Below, in pieces: positions 16,517 to 26,211 of a stretch of DNA of 64,000 nucleotides; position 1 is the first letter of the stretch; each line of letters begins with the position of its first letter. The position numbers and the translations under genes were made by a program. The notes under the pieces are model-generated. The model ran no database searches. It worked only from the letters and a program-made list of their open reading frames with translations, and was not told the origin of the DNA. Origin of the DNA: Variovorax sp. CF079 (GTDB lineage: Bacteria > Pseudomonadota > Gammaproteobacteria > Burkholderiales > Burkholderiaceae_C); NCBI RefSeq assembly GCF_900101545.1, contig NZ_FMZU01000026.1, positions 30,316 to 94,315 of the forward strand, written 5' to 3'.

Positions 16517-17830
16517 TCACGCTTTTCCTTGAAAGTACAGCACCTCCTCAAGCTGAATAGGCCCCTTTGCAAGGTCGAGGCGCATCGCCGGTGTTCTGCC
16601 ATCGTCACTGGCCTTACAGTAGTTGTAGAAGACTCGAAACGTTTCGAGGGTCATGGCCAGGTTTTCGGGCCGATACGCCGAGTGGCCGTGCCAGACGCGC
16701 CGGTCCTTGCTGGCAGTGATGATCGAGCGCTCGGCCATGGACAGGCGTCGGCGCGTCTGCATGAAAAACCGGTCAACCGCGTGAAGGCTAGCCTTCGAAT
16801 AGAGCCGTGCCGCGTGCTCCTCGTCGTAGTCCCCAAGGTCCGTGAGCCAGCAGACCTTCTTGGCTGGCTCGCTCATGCTCGGCATCGGATGTTCGAGCCA
16901 CAGGTCGTCATACTGACCCACTCGCGTCGCGCAACGCATTTCCCGCTTCATCAGTTCAACAAGCAGTTCGTCTTGGTCCAGGCCTGGATGGGTCTCCGCC
17001 TCCGCTTTCAGGCGATCTCGGGCAAGTTTGACCGCCGCTTCCTTGTCGTGGATGGTTGTTTCCTTGAGCACCGACACGTACCAGCCGTCAGCGGTTCGCT
17101 CCTTGATCCGGTCGACGAAAGCCGCCAGGAAGGCCGCCCGGATGCCACTGTCCTGGTCCATGTATACCCGCACCTTCTCGGCCCCCTGGAGCATGGCGGC
17201 AAGTAGCTGAAAGTGGCCGTGCATCGTGTACGACTCTCTGACCTGCATTCCGTGCGACGGCAGCGCCATGTCGCTGTTCTTGGATTCGGAGGCTTCGACG
17301 TCAGCCCGAGACTCAGCATCCTCGTAGGTTTCGGCAATCTCCATTGCAAGGCGATCCACCTGCGTCATCCTGCCGCCGCCATCAAGTCTTTTGGACCGAA
17401 GCCTGGCGCTGTTTGCCACCGCGGCAGCGTAGTCGCGCGCAAGCCAGACTCGCGCATACTTCCTGAAGGGCTCATAGACCCGAGATCGCCGGCGGCATTT
17501 GCTTCCCGCTCAACCTGCAGCGGATCCATGGAGGGATCGAAGTTGAGGTGGAAGCCGAAAACGTAGCCGCTTTCCAGGTCCGCACTGGCAATCGCATTGA
17601 GGACCACGTTTCGTCGATCCCTTCGACTCGACCAGTTCACGTTGTGGGCCTGGCGGTCAACCGCGATACATCTTGGGGAGGGTCATACCCTGGAGCAGGC
17701 GAAGCTCCCTGTCACCAGAAAACGCCAAGCACTGCCGGTGGATGAAGGCAATCTTCCCGTAGATCGTCTTCGGATCAAGCTCGGCCATCTCGAAGACACC
17801 GAACGCGGCGCGGCTCTGGTGGGAGAAGCA
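16517..17830 (-). pseudogene. Degenerate DDE-type transposase, two frameshifts
   Basis: Three consecutive minus-strand frames join into one protein. Segment 1 (about 17657-17830) reads CFSHQSRAAFGVFEMAEL then KIAFIHRQCLAFSGDREL. Segment 2 (about 17460-17655) reads DRQAHNVNWSSRRDRRNVVL then SADLESGYVFGFHLNFDPS. Segment 3 (16517-17460) reads YEPFRKYARVWLARDYAAAV and continues to YRPENLAMTLETFRVFYNYC near the C-terminus. The last part resembles the end of a DDE transposase catalytic domain. Breaks lie near 17657 and 17460. The IS family was not identified and no terminal repeats were found. An alternative start at 17419 would give an intact 300-aa tail protein, but its N-terminus continues the upstream frame. 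Confidence 0.65.
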
Positions 17831-18045
17831 CGTCTCGCTCTCTCGCCGCCCTGACCGCCATGCTGCCGGGCGATGAGGCCGAGGGAACCGTCGAGGAGAT
17901 CATTCGCAAATACGAAGGCGACGATCGGCGAGCTGGGGGGAACGTCCGCATTTGGACGACTGTCGCCCTTGATGGCGCGAGCCTCCTCGGTCTACATACT
18001 GCTGGGCCTCGCATTCGTCGCGCCCGGCGTTCGAGCTGGCAGCGA

Positions 18046-18327
18046 CTACGCTGACGCGTTGATAGCGTCCTTCAATGCTTTGCCTGCCGTGAATTTCGGC
18101 GCCTTGCTCGCCTTGATCGTCATTTGCTCGCCGGTCGATGGATTGCGGCCGGTGCGCTCGGCACGGCTCGCGACGGTGAAATTGCCAAACCCGATCAGCT
18201 GCACGGGTTCCCCGCGTGCCAGGGCCCGCGTCAGGTTTTCAAGTGCCGAGTCGAGTACGCGGCCAGCATCGGCCTTGCTGAGGCTTGTGTCCGCGGCGAT
18301 CGCGGCGATGAGTTCGGTCTTGTTCAA
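18046..18327 (-). CDS. HU-family DNA-binding protein
   Basis: 93 aa, normal HU length. It begins MNKTELIAAIAADTSLSKAD, contains VQLIGFGNFTV, then the DNA-binding arm RAERTGRNPSTGE with the conserved RNP, and ends APKFTAGKALKDAIN. HU is a dimeric nucleoid protein that bends DNA. This copy stands alone among IS debris with no housekeeping neighbours, so it is probably an accessory paralogue carried with the island. Its only near neighbour is the transposase remnant. Confidence 0.95.
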   Translation of the reverse strand: MNKTELIAAIAADTSLSKADAGRVLDSALENLTRALARGEPVQLIGFGNFTVASRAERTGRNPSTGEQMTIKASKAPKFTAGKALKDAINASA

Positions 18328-19226
18328 ACTGAGGTTCCTTTTGAAAACGTGATGAGCAGGGTAGCTTCATCGGAGCTCGACCCACACGAGCTCACGCGTA
18401 TCCTGAAGGCAGGCAGTGACGGCGTGCCCAAGCTGCTCAGTTGGCGGGGAGGCCCTCCGTGAAAACGGTTGCCTGCCGTTCCGCAAGAGGGACTTCGGAT
18501 CCTACACAAAACTTGAATTGCGAATGGGTTGCTCGTTCGATGAGCACCGCAATGAAAGCCAAGCAGAATGCGGCTCCGACGAGATGCTCACTGGGTTATC
18601 CACAGAGTCGTGCACCGGTCAAGGGGAAAACAAGGCCTTGACATTCGTGTTTTGGTGCAGTGCACAATGCCTTTCCTCATTGGTAGACTCACGTTCCGTG
18701 TGCGTTGGGCCAGTGCAGTGCAGCACGCCATGTTGGTGCGACGCCTGCTATCTTTTCCACAGCAAGATGCGAGCGGCAACTCACCTGCCGCGGGCCGTAT
18801 GGGACAAGAAATCGCAAAGCTGGTGATGGTTCGGTGCTGACCCCGAGTGGGCGGGCGAGGTCCGCATCATTCAGGAGCCGCGCAGCGCTTAGCGTTGTGC
18901 ACTGACCTCTGGTCCGGCAACAATCGGCCAACAGCCTTGAGGGCGACCTCTCCACGCAAGAGCGGCTTGCGCGCATCAGGGCGTGGATGGGAGACCATAG
19001 GCTGCAATGCGAGCGACCGTAGCGAGCTTGCCAGTTCTCCGGCCGCAGTGCGACGGAAGAATACGGCCGGGACCGGACCTCCGGGGCGGACCGCCCAAAG
19101 CAGGTTCTTCGGAATCTTCGGAGAGCATGCAGTTGGAAGTCCGTCGAACGGTCTGATTCGAAAGTGCGTAGCTGCCGCCGCTGATGAAATTCTTCCCTTC
19201 TGGCTGCGCTCGTCGGCGCCCGGCAA
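18328..19226. other. Gene-free stretch of about 900 bp
   Basis: No convincing coding frame on either strand; open frames here have unsupported composition. It contains one copy of the dispersed motif (18915-18930) and an isolated DnaA-box-like TTATCCACA at 18596-18604. It marks the border between the accessory region and the catabolic operons. Confidence 0.5.
18915..18930 (-). repeat. Dispersed intergenic motif, copy 8 (reverse orientation)
   Basis: CGGCAACAATCGGCCA on the plus strand, i.e. TGGCCGATTGTTGCCG on the minus strand. The adjoining minus-strand sequence GGTCAGTGCACA matches that beside the 12755 copy. Confidence 0.55.
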
Positions 19227-19961
19227 TTACCTCCCCGCCAGCTCCGCCAGCCGTCTGCCGGCTTCCTCCGACCTCAGGGACGCTTCGTAAGCAGTCCGGC
19301 CTGACACCTCGTCCCATTCGCCCGCGCAAATGGCGTTGATGTGGTGCTTCATCGAGCGGACCGCCTGCGCATCGCAGCGCGCGATGTGGTCCTGGTAGAT
19401 GTCGACGCGCGACTGAAGCTCACTACGCTCCACCAACTCCGTCAGGAACCCGGTTCGAAGCAGCTCCTCGCTCTCCATGGTCATCCCGGTGAGGAAGATC
19501 TTCTTGGCGGCTGAGCAGCCAAGCCGCGCGGCGAAGCGTCGCAGCCCGCCAGGGTAGTAGTGCAATCCGAACCTCGCGGCGGGCATGAACAGCCTGCAAC
19601 CGCGAACACCGATGCGGAAGTCGCACGCGAGCGCCAGGTCGGTGCCCCCGCCATAGGCGCTGCCGTTGAGCGCACACAGCGTAGGAATCTCCAGTGACTC
19701 CAGCGCATCGAGCATGTCCTCGAAGGATCGATCCAGGCGCGCGCCGATCTGCCCGAGCGTGTATCCCGAACAGAACGTCTTCTCGCCTTCGCCGGTGAGA
19801 ACAAGCAGCCGCACGGAGGGATTGGCCCGGATTTCATCGAGATGGCGCAGGAGGACCGCGGGGTCGTCCGGATCGATGCGGTTGTGCTGCGCGGGACGGC
19901 GCAGCGTGATGGTCGCCACCGAGTCCACGATCTCCAGCGTGGGTGCCGAGCCGATGTTCAT
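19227..19961 (-). CDS. Enoyl-CoA hydratase/isomerase family protein (crotonase)
   Basis: 244 aa. Crotonase features: TITLRRPAQHNRIDPDD at the N-terminus, GEKTFCSGYTLGQIG as first oxyanion loop, then LCALNGSAYGGGTDLALACD with the second oxyanion Gly cluster, and the FGLHYYPGGLRRFAARLG helix region. Catalytic Glu positions vary and cannot be assigned with certainty, so hydratase, isomerase or hydrolase activity remains open. It overlaps the CoA-transferase stop by 4 bases (ATGA), implying sequential action: activation to a CoA thioester, then hydration or isomerisation. Confidence 0.9.
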   Translation of the reverse strand: MNIGSAPTLEIVDSVATITLRRPAQHNRIDPDDPAVLLRHLDEIRANPSVRLLVLTGEGEKTFCSGYTLGQIGARLDRSFEDMLDALESLEIPTLCALNGSAYGGGTDLALACDFRIGVRGCRLFMPAARFGLHYYPGGLRRFAARLGCSAAKKIFLTGMTMESEELLRTGFLTELVERSELQSRVDIYQDHIARCDAQAVRSMKHHINAICAGEWDEVSGRTAYEASLRSEEAGRRLAELAGR

Positions 19962-21199
19962 GCGCTCGCTCCCTGCGCATGCTGCACGACGACGCCTTTG
20001 CGAGCGAGCGCTTCCAGGTCACGTTGCGCATATCCGTGTTCGCGAAGCACCTCGAACGTATGTTCCCCCAAGACGGGCGGTGCGCGGCGGATCGATCCGC
20101 CCAGGCGGCCGTCGAACGTGACCGGGCTGCCCACTTGCCGGATCGTGCCGAGCTGCGTGTGCTGCATCTCCTCCACGAGTCGCGAATGGACCACCTGCTC
20201 ATCACCGAAGACGTCGGCCAGGTTGTTGATGGGCCCGGCCGGGATGTCCGCCGCGAGGAGCCGCTCGCTCCATTCGCGGCGGCTGCGCTCCTTCAACTTC
20301 GCCTCGATGATGGCCTTGAGTTCGACGCGGCGCTCCATCCGCGCGGCGTTGGTTGCGTAGCGAGGATCGTCGACCAGTTGCTGCAGCTCGAGCACGTCGC
20401 AAAGCCGCTTCCACATCTCCGCTGTCGCCGGCGCGATGTTCAGGGGGCCGTCGCCTGTTTCGAAGACACCATACGGGGCGATGACTGGGTGCGTGTTCCC
20501 GGCGAGCGCCGGCACCTCGCCGAGGCTCAGGTAGCGCTGCGCCTGGACGCTCATCAGCCCGACCAGGCCGGCAAGCAGCGAAGTTTCCACGCGCCGGCCG
20601 CGACCGGTCGTGTGCCGTTCCGCGATGGCGGCGAGCACGCCGATCGCGCACCACATGCCGGCGGTCTGGTCGCCAATGGCCACCCCCACCCGCACCGGAC
20701 CGGACTCGGCGCTGCCGGTGACGCTCATCAGGCCTGAATAGCCCTGGGCGATCTGGTCGAAGCCCGGACGGCCGCTGGCCGGTCCCGTGCGGCCGAAGCC
20801 GGTCACGCTCGCGTAGATCAGGCGCGGATTCGCGGCCGCCAGCGTTTCGTAGGCGAGGCCCATCGCTTCCATGGCGCCAGCCCGGAAGTTCTCCACGACG
20901 ACATCGCAGCTTCCCGCCAGCTCTCGCAACAGGTCCAGCGCCGCAGGGTCGCGGAAGTTGACGGCGATGCCGCGCTTGTTGCGGTTTCCGCTCAGGTAGT
21001 ACGCACTGGTGCCGCGGTCGAATGGCCCCCACTCGCGGATCATGTCGCCGCCGGCTGGCTCGACCTTGATCACATCGGCGCCGAGGTCGCCAAGGATCAT
21101 CGTGCAGAAAGGCCCGGCCAGCGCGCGGGTGAGATCCAGGACGCGCACGCCGGACAGGGGCAGGGAAATTGGGTCGGTCACGTTTTCTCCACTTGTCAC
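19958..21199 (-). CDS. CaiB/BaiF (family III) CoA-transferase
   Basis: 413 aa from GTG 21199; a second GTG at 21181 (VTDPISLPL) is also possible and gives 407 aa. Family III hallmarks: LPLSGVRVLDLTRALAGPF, ILGDLGADVIKVEPAGGD, then SGNRNKRGIAVNF and YASVTGFGRTGP. Such enzymes move CoA between carboxylic acids through an enzyme-anhydride intermediate. It is co-transcribed with the crotonase and divergent from the sulfatase operon, sharing the 64-bp promoter gap with the GntR-type site. It probably activates the acid made by the aldehyde dehydrogenase of the divergent operon; that link is inference. Confidence 0.93.
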   Translation of the reverse strand: MTSGENVTDPISLPLSGVRVLDLTRALAGPFCTMILGDLGADVIKVEPAGGDMIREWGPFDRGTSAYYLSGNRNKRGIAVNFRDPAALDLLRELAGSCDVVVENFRAGAMEAMGLAYETLAAANPRLIYASVTGFGRTGPASGRPGFDQIAQGYSGLMSVTGSAESGPVRVGVAIGDQTAGMWCAIGVLAAIAERHTTGRGRRVETSLLAGLVGLMSVQAQRYLSLGEVPALAGNTHPVIAPYGVFETGDGPLNIAPATAEMWKRLCDVLELQQLVDDPRYATNAARMERRVELKAIIEAKLKERSRREWSERLLAADIPAGPINNLADVFGDEQVVHSRLVEEMQHTQLGTIRQVGSPVTFDGRLGGSIRRAPPVLGEHTFEVLREHGYAQRDLEALARKGVVVQHAQGASA

Positions 21200-21218
21200 A
21201 TCGCGGAAGCCAGTCTAT

Positions 21219-21252
21219 ATTGCATACAACCGTAATGCAACCGTTGTGCAAT
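21219..21252. promoter_or_regulatory. Probable GntR/FCD operator between divergent operons
   Basis: The sequence ATGCAACCGTTGTGCAA at 21235-21251 matches ATGCAATCGTTATACAA (complement of 26965-26981, over the GntR start codon) at 14 of 17 positions. A further TTGCAT half lies at 21220-21225. It occupies the only promoter space of the CoA-transferase and sulfatase operons, so one regulator could control both. Confidence 0.6.
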
Positions 21253-21263
21253 TAAGGAGCCCC

Positions 21264-22787
21264 ATGCGCAAACCCAACATCCTCTTCATCATGGCGGACC
21301 AACTGTCGGCCCCCGCCCTGCCCTTCCACGGCAACCACGCAGTGAAGGCGCCGCACCTGCAGGCGCTCGCCGAGCGGTCCGCCGTCTTCGACAACGCCTA
21401 TTGCAACTTCCCGCTCTGCGCGCCGGCGCGCTTCTCGCTCCTCGCGGGCCAGTTCGCGACGCGTATCGGCGCCTTCGACAACGCCTGCGAGTTCCAGGCG
21501 GCCACGCCGACGCTGCCTTACTACCTCGCCCAGCAGGGCTACAAGACCATCCTCAGCGGCAAGATGCACTTCGTGGGGCCCGACCAGAAGCACGGCTTCG
21601 AGGAGCGGCTCACCACCGACATCTATCCCGCGGACTTCGGCTGGGTGGCGGACTGGACGGAAGGCGAATTCAGCTTCTACTCGCCGGGCCACAACCTGAG
21701 CACGGTGGATGAAAGCGGCTCCTGCTACCGAAGCCTGCAACTCGATTTCGACGAGGAGGTGGAGGCCAAGTCGATCCAGCGCCTGTACGACCTCGCACGC
21801 GATGACGAGCAGCCCTTCTTCATGTGCGTCTCGTTCACGCATCCCCACCCGCCGTACCACGTCCCGCCGGAGTACCTCGATCGGTACAAGCCGGAAGAGA
21901 TCAACCTGCCCAATGTCGGCGACATGCCGATGCACGAGCGCGACAAGCTGAGCCAGTGGGTGCAGTACTCCCACGGGCTCGACAAGGAAGGAGCGACCGA
22001 CGAGCAAGTCAGGCGCGCGCGGCATGCGTACTACGCGATGGTCAGCTACATCGACGACAAGGTCGGGCGCCTTCTGGAAACGCTCAAGCGCGCCGGCTTC
22101 GACGACAACACGATCGTGGTGGTCACCTCCGACCATGGCGACATGCTGGGAGAACGCGGCATGTGGTTCAAGCGGGTGTTCTTCGACTGGTCGGCCAAGG
22201 TGCCCCTGCTGGTCTTCGATCCCCGGGCACCCAAGCCGCGGCGCATTGCAGAACCGGTTTCGCACGTGGACCTGCTGCCGACCCTGGTGGACTACGCCAC
22301 CGAGGGGAAGGCGCCGGCCTGGGTCGAGCCGATCGATGGCCGCAGCCTCGTGCCGCTGGTCGCCACCGGCGATGAAAGTGGCGAGGCGGAAGCCTTCGTC
22401 GAATACACCGCCGAAGGGGTGACCGGCCCCTGCTGCATGCTCCGGCGCGGCAAGTACAAGTACGTATACACGCACGGCCATCCCGACCTCCTGTTCGACA
22501 TGGAGGCCGACCCGAACGAACTGGTCAACATCGCGCAGCAGCAGCCGCAGGTGGTCGCCGAGCTCAAGGCGCGCGTGCTCTCCCGCTGGGACCCCGAGGC
22601 GATCACGCAGCAGGTGCTGGCCAGCCAGGCGAGGCGCAAGTTCATCAACTCGCTGCCCGACGCCATGCAGCCGGTCTGGGATTACCAGGCCACCACCGAC
22701 GACACGCGCCGCTTCGTGCGCCGCGGCAGTGCGCGGGTGATCAAGGTCAAGAAGCGCTGGCCGCCGCTGGCCGCCGCCGGGAAATGA
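21264..22787 (+). CDS. Choline-sulfatase-like sulfatase
   Basis: 507 aa. The sulfatase signature CAPAR places C52 for conversion to formylglycine, with P54 and R56. Metal-binding positions are seen in FIMADQL (D12) and VVTSDHGDMLGE; LSGKMHF supplies Lys and His. The C-terminal tail VWDYQATTDDTRRFVRR resembles the choline-sulfatase (BetC) C-terminal extension. No signal peptide is present, consistent with the cytoplasmic BetC type. ATG 21264 follows AAGGAG. It starts the operon with aldehyde dehydrogenase, beta-hydroxyacid dehydrogenase and Bug protein; no betaine genes are near, so choline sulfate is not established as the substrate. Confidence 0.9.
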   Translation: MRKPNILFIMADQLSAPALPFHGNHAVKAPHLQALAERSAVFDNAYCNFPLCAPARFSLLAGQFATRIGAFDNACEFQAATPTLPYYLAQQGYKTILSGKMHFVGPDQKHGFEERLTTDIYPADFGWVADWTEGEFSFYSPGHNLSTVDESGSCYRSLQLDFDEEVEAKSIQRLYDLARDDEQPFFMCVSFTHPHPPYHVPPEYLDRYKPEEINLPNVGDMPMHERDKLSQWVQYSHGLDKEGATDEQVRRARHAYYAMVSYIDDKVGRLLETLKRAGFDDNTIVVVTSDHGDMLGERGMWFKRVFFDWSAKVPLLVFDPRAPKPRRIAEPVSHVDLLPTLVDYATEGKAPAWVEPIDGRSLVPLVATGDESGEAEAFVEYTAEGVTGPCCMLRRGKYKYVYTHGHPDLLFDMEADPNELVNIAQQQPQVVAELKARVLSRWDPEAITQQVLASQARRKFINSLPDAMQPVWDYQATTDDTRRFVRRGSARVIKVKKRWPPLAAAGK

Positions 22788-22800
22788 AAGGAGCCGCAGC

Positions 22801-24300
22801 ATGACTCAGGACAAGCTGATTGCGGACACGGATCCGCACCGCCTCGCGCGCGCCCTCAGTGGGTACAACCTGATCGGCGGCGCACTGGTCGAGGCACGAT
22901 CGGGGCGCACCTTCCCGGTCGTCAACCCCGCAACCGGCCGCGAGATCGGGCATGCCGCCCACAGCGATGCGAGCGACGTGGACCGGGCGGTCGCCGCCGC
23001 GGCAAGCGCCCAGCCTGCGTGGGCCGCCACGGCCGCGCGCAAGCGAGGCACCCTCGTGGCCGAATGCGCGCGCCTCCTGGCCGACCACGTGGAAGAACTC
23101 GGCCGGCTGGTCGCACTCGAGACCGGGAAGGCCTTGCGCACCGAGAGCCGCGTGGAGGCTTCGGTCGTCGCCGACGCACTGCAGTTCTACGGCGGCCTCG
23201 GCTCGGAGCTCAAGGGGGAGAGCGTCCCATTCAGCCCCGACATGCTGACTTTCACCCAACGCGACCCGATCGGCGTCGTGGGCGTGATCATTCCGTGGAA
23301 CGCGCCCATGATGCTGATGGCGCTGAAGATCGCGCCGGCCCTGGTGGCAGGCAACACGGTCGTCGTGAAATCGGCGGAAGAGGCGCCGCTGGCGGTTCTG
23401 CGCGTATGCCAGATCCTCAACCAGAAGCTTCCTCCGGGTGTGCTGAACATCGTCTCCGGCCTTGGGCCGGACTGCGGGGCACCCCTCGTCGCGCATCCGG
23501 CAGTCGGCAAGGTGACGTTCACCGGCTCGGTCGAGACCGGCCGCATCGTCGCGCGCACCGCCGGGGAGAAGCTCATCCCCGTCACGCTCGAACTGGGCGG
23601 CAAGAGCCCGATGATCGTGATGGACGATGCCGACCTCCCCAAGGCCGTCGCCGGCGCGGTCAGCGGCATGCGCTTCACCCGGCAGGGCCAGAGCTGCACC
23701 GCAGCCAGCCGCATCCTCGTGCACGAGAAGGTCCACGACGAATTCGTCGCCATGCTCAAGGCGCGCGTCGATGCGATGAAGATGGGCGACCCGCTGGACG
23801 AGGCGACGGACATCGGGACGATCATCTCGCGGCCCCAGCTCGACAAGGTCCTGAGCTACATCGAATACGGCCGCTCCGAACCCGGGTCTCAGGCGCACGA
23901 ATGTTCGCAGCTGCCCGCGGACGAAGCGCTTCGGGCCGGGCTTTTCGTGCGGCCGGTCATCTTCACCGGGCTCGACAACACCTCCCGCCTCGCGCGGGAA
24001 GAGATCTTCGGCCCCGTGACCTGCGTGATCCGCTTCTCCAGCTACGAAGAGGCCCTGAGCCTGGCGAACGACAGCGACTTCGGGCTGGCAGCGACCATCT
24101 GGACGCAGGACCTGAGGACGGCGCTGGATGCCACCCGGCGACTGCATGCCGGCTTCGTGCAGGTGAATCAGAACATCGTCGTCCAGCCTGGCCTGTCCTA
24201 TGGCGGCGTCAAGCAATCCGGCCTGGGGCGCGAGGCCTCGCTGGAGGCGATGCTGGACCACTTCACCCACAAGAAGACAGTGATTTTCAACATGACCTGA
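22801..24300 (+). CDS. NAD(P)-dependent aldehyde dehydrogenase
   Basis: 499 aa, standard ALDH length. Motifs in order: IIPWNAPMMLMALKIAPAL (cofactor site), FTGSVETGRIVA, LELGGKSPMIV with the general-base Glu, QGQSCTAASRI with the nucleophile Cys, then EEIFGPVTCVIRF. It follows the sulfatase by 13 bp and has a GGAG site. It probably oxidises the aldehyde derived from the desulfated alcohol; no dedicated alcohol dehydrogenase lies in this operon, so the beta-hydroxyacid dehydrogenase or an enzyme elsewhere would have to make it. Confidence 0.94.
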   Translation: MTQDKLIADTDPHRLARALSGYNLIGGALVEARSGRTFPVVNPATGREIGHAAHSDASDVDRAVAAAASAQPAWAATAARKRGTLVAECARLLADHVEELGRLVALETGKALRTESRVEASVVADALQFYGGLGSELKGESVPFSPDMLTFTQRDPIGVVGVIIPWNAPMMLMALKIAPALVAGNTVVVKSAEEAPLAVLRVCQILNQKLPPGVLNIVSGLGPDCGAPLVAHPAVGKVTFTGSVETGRIVARTAGEKLIPVTLELGGKSPMIVMDDADLPKAVAGAVSGMRFTRQGQSCTAASRILVHEKVHDEFVAMLKARVDAMKMGDPLDEATDIGTIISRPQLDKVLSYIEYGRSEPGSQAHECSQLPADEALRAGLFVRPVIFTGLDNTSRLAREEIFGPVTCVIRFSSYEEALSLANDSDFGLAATIWTQDLRTALDATRRLHAGFVQVNQNIVVQPGLSYGGVKQSGLGREASLEAMLDHFTHKKTVIFNMT

Positions 24301-24324
24301 GCAGGCTTGCTCAAAGGAGACACC

Positions 24325-25218
24325 ATGGCTGTGATCGGTTTCATCGGACTGGGCAACATGGGCTTTCCCATGGCATGCCGATTGAAGGAAGCAGGGCACG
24401 AGGTGCGATGCTTCGACGTGAGCGCGGGCTCCATGGAGCGCGCGCATGAGGCGGGGCTGCAGCGGCGCGCATCGGTCGACGAAGCGGTGGCCGGCGCGCA
24501 GGTCGTGATCACGATGCTGCCCAGCGGCCGCCATGTGCTGGACGTGCTCGCGGCGCGGGCGCTGCCCTTCGCCCCGGGTGCGCTGGTCATCGATTGCTCG
24601 ACGATCGATGTCGCATCCTGCGCCACCTTCCACGAAAGCTTGCAGGCCAAGGGCCTGGTCACGCTCGACGCCCCGGTCTCAGGCGGCGTCGGTGGCGCCG
24701 CCGCGGGGACGCTCACCATCATGGCGGGCGGCACCGAAGCCGCCTTTGCGCGTGCGCTCGACATCCTGTGCGCGATGGGCAAGAACATCGTTCACGCCGG
24801 CGCGGCCGGCGCAGGACAGGCCGCGAAGATCTGCAACAACATGCTCGCAGGCATCTCGATGCTGGCGGTGTCCGAGGCACTGCACCTGGCCAAGCGCCTG
24901 GGCCTCGATGCCAAGAAGTTCTTCGAGATTGCCTCGACGTCTTCGGGCCAGTGCTGGGCACTCACCAGCTACGCACCCGAGCCCGGCCTGGTGCCGTCTT
25001 CCCCCGCCAATCGCGGCTACGAGGGCGGCTTCGCGTCCGAACTGATGCTCAAGGACCTGCGCCTGGCCGAGCAGGCCGCCGTCGGAAGCCACTCGCCTGC
25101 GCTCCTCGGCGCCGCGGCCGCTTCCGTCTACGCGATGCATTGCGCCGCGGGCCGGGGCCGGCTCGATTTTTCTTCCATCATCCAGATGCTCGGCGCTGCG
25201 CAGCCCGCGCATCCCTGA
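24325..25218 (+). CDS. 3-hydroxyisobutyrate dehydrogenase-like beta-hydroxyacid dehydrogenase
   Basis: 297 aa. The NAD(P) motif GFIGLGNMG is at the N-terminus, the substrate-binding signature DAPVSGGVGGAAAGT in the middle, and the catalytic Lys is in GQAAKICNNML. The C-terminal all-helical domain follows. Members oxidise 3-hydroxy acids such as hydroxyisobutyrate, glycerate or sulfolactaldehyde-type substrates. Third gene of the operon, 24 bp after the aldehyde dehydrogenase, with an AAAGGAG site. Confidence 0.92.
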   Translation: MAVIGFIGLGNMGFPMACRLKEAGHEVRCFDVSAGSMERAHEAGLQRRASVDEAVAGAQVVITMLPSGRHVLDVLAARALPFAPGALVIDCSTIDVASCATFHESLQAKGLVTLDAPVSGGVGGAAAGTLTIMAGGTEAAFARALDILCAMGKNIVHAGAAGAGQAAKICNNMLAGISMLAVSEALHLAKRLGLDAKKFFEIASTSSGQCWALTSYAPEPGLVPSSPANRGYEGGFASELMLKDLRLAEQAAVGSHSPALLGAAAASVYAMHCAAGRGRLDFSSIIQMLGAAQPAHP

Positions 25219-25241
25219 GCGAACCGGACAAGGAGACGAGC

Positions 25242-26207
25242 ATGAAGATCATCCGTCGCACCTTCAACAGCGCGATCATCGCGCTGCTGTGTACCGGCAC
25301 TGCGGCATTCGCGCAAAAAGACACCGGCAAGCTCATCGTGGGCTATCCGGCAGGGCAGTCCGTCGACGCGGTCGCCCGGCTGCTTGCCGAACGCCTGGGC
25401 CTGGCGATCGGCCGCACCCTGATCGTGGAAAACATGCCCGGCCAGGCCGGCAGCATCGCGCTCGAGGCGGTCGCCCGAATGCCTGCCGACGGGAGCGTCA
25501 TGACCTTGTCCGCTTCCGCGGCTGTCGCCGGCAATCCGGTCCTTTACAAGAACGTGCGCTACGACAGCGTGAAGGACTTCGAGCCTGTCGGTTTGATCTA
25601 TGACGCGCCGCTCGTGCTGATGGTGAACAGCAGCGTGCCGGTCAAGTCGCTGGAGGAGCTGATCGCCTACGCCAAGGAGAACCGGGGCAAGGTGAACTAC
25701 TCGTCGCCGGGCAACGGCTCCGTGTCGCACCTCGCCATGTCGGAGCTCATGCGGCGCACCGGCATCGAGATGACGCACGTGCCCTATCAGGGCGCGGCCA
25801 AGTCGCTCACCGACCTGGCCGCAGGCCAGGTGCAGGTCTCGTTCGACGCCTACGCCGCGGCCCAACCCTTCCTGGCGGGCGGGAGGGTGCGCGCGATCGC
25901 CGTGAGTTCGAGCGAGCGCATTTCGGTGCTGCCTTCGATTCCGACGGTGGCGGAGAGCGGCCTGTCCGATTTCGATCTGGTGCCGTGGGTCGGGCTGCTC
26001 GCGCCCGCCGGTACGCCCAAGGCCGTCGTCGACAAGGTCAGCGAAGAGCTCGCGAAGATCGTGCGCTCGCCGGACTTCTCGCAGCGGATCATCGGCCTGG
26101 GAGCGCGGCCCCGATTCAAATCGGCTGCGGAGTTCAAGAGCTTCGTGCGGGTCGAAGTCGATCGCTGGGCCACCGTCATCAAGGGCTCCGGGGCCAGGCT
26201 GGAGTGA
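25242..26207 (+). CDS. Bug/TctC-family periplasmic substrate-binding protein
   Basis: 321 aa with a signal peptide ending AAFAQ. Mature start GKLIVGYPAGQSVDAVARLL is a variant Bug opening in which the usual PFxPGG is YPAGQS. Later VNYSSPGNGSVSHL and THVPYQGAAKSLTDL are typical. It lies between the hydroxyacid dehydrogenase and the cupin gene in the operon and should deliver or sense the operon substrate. No TctA/B partner is present. Confidence 0.92.
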   Translation: MKIIRRTFNSAIIALLCTGTAAFAQKDTGKLIVGYPAGQSVDAVARLLAERLGLAIGRTLIVENMPGQAGSIALEAVARMPADGSVMTLSASAAVAGNPVLYKNVRYDSVKDFEPVGLIYDAPLVLMVNSSVPVKSLEELIAYAKENRGKVNYSSPGNGSVSHLAMSELMRRTGIEMTHVPYQGAAKSLTDLAAGQVQVSFDAYAAAQPFLAGGRVRAIAVSSSERISVLPSIPTVAESGLSDFDLVPWVGLLAPAGTPKAVVDKVSEELAKIVRSPDFSQRIIGLGARPRFKSAAEFKSFVRVEVDRWATVIKGSGARLE

Positions 26208-26211
26208 GGCG

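Noticed and set aside
18596..18604. DnaA-box-like TTATCCACA in a gene-free stretch, suggesting an origin
   Set aside because: Only one box, no AT-rich unwinding region and no replication gene nearby; a single 9-base match is expected by chance.
18867..19226. 119-aa minus-strand frame next to the crotonase
   Set aside because: No start context, overlaps a dispersed-motif copy, and composition changes along its length; treated as non-coding.
21252..24633. Long antisense open frames (516 aa and 628 aa) opposite the sulfatase and aldehyde dehydrogenase
   Set aside because: They run exactly opposite well-supported genes in GC-rich DNA and have His/Arg/Gly-rich composition without motifs; they are codon-bias shadows.
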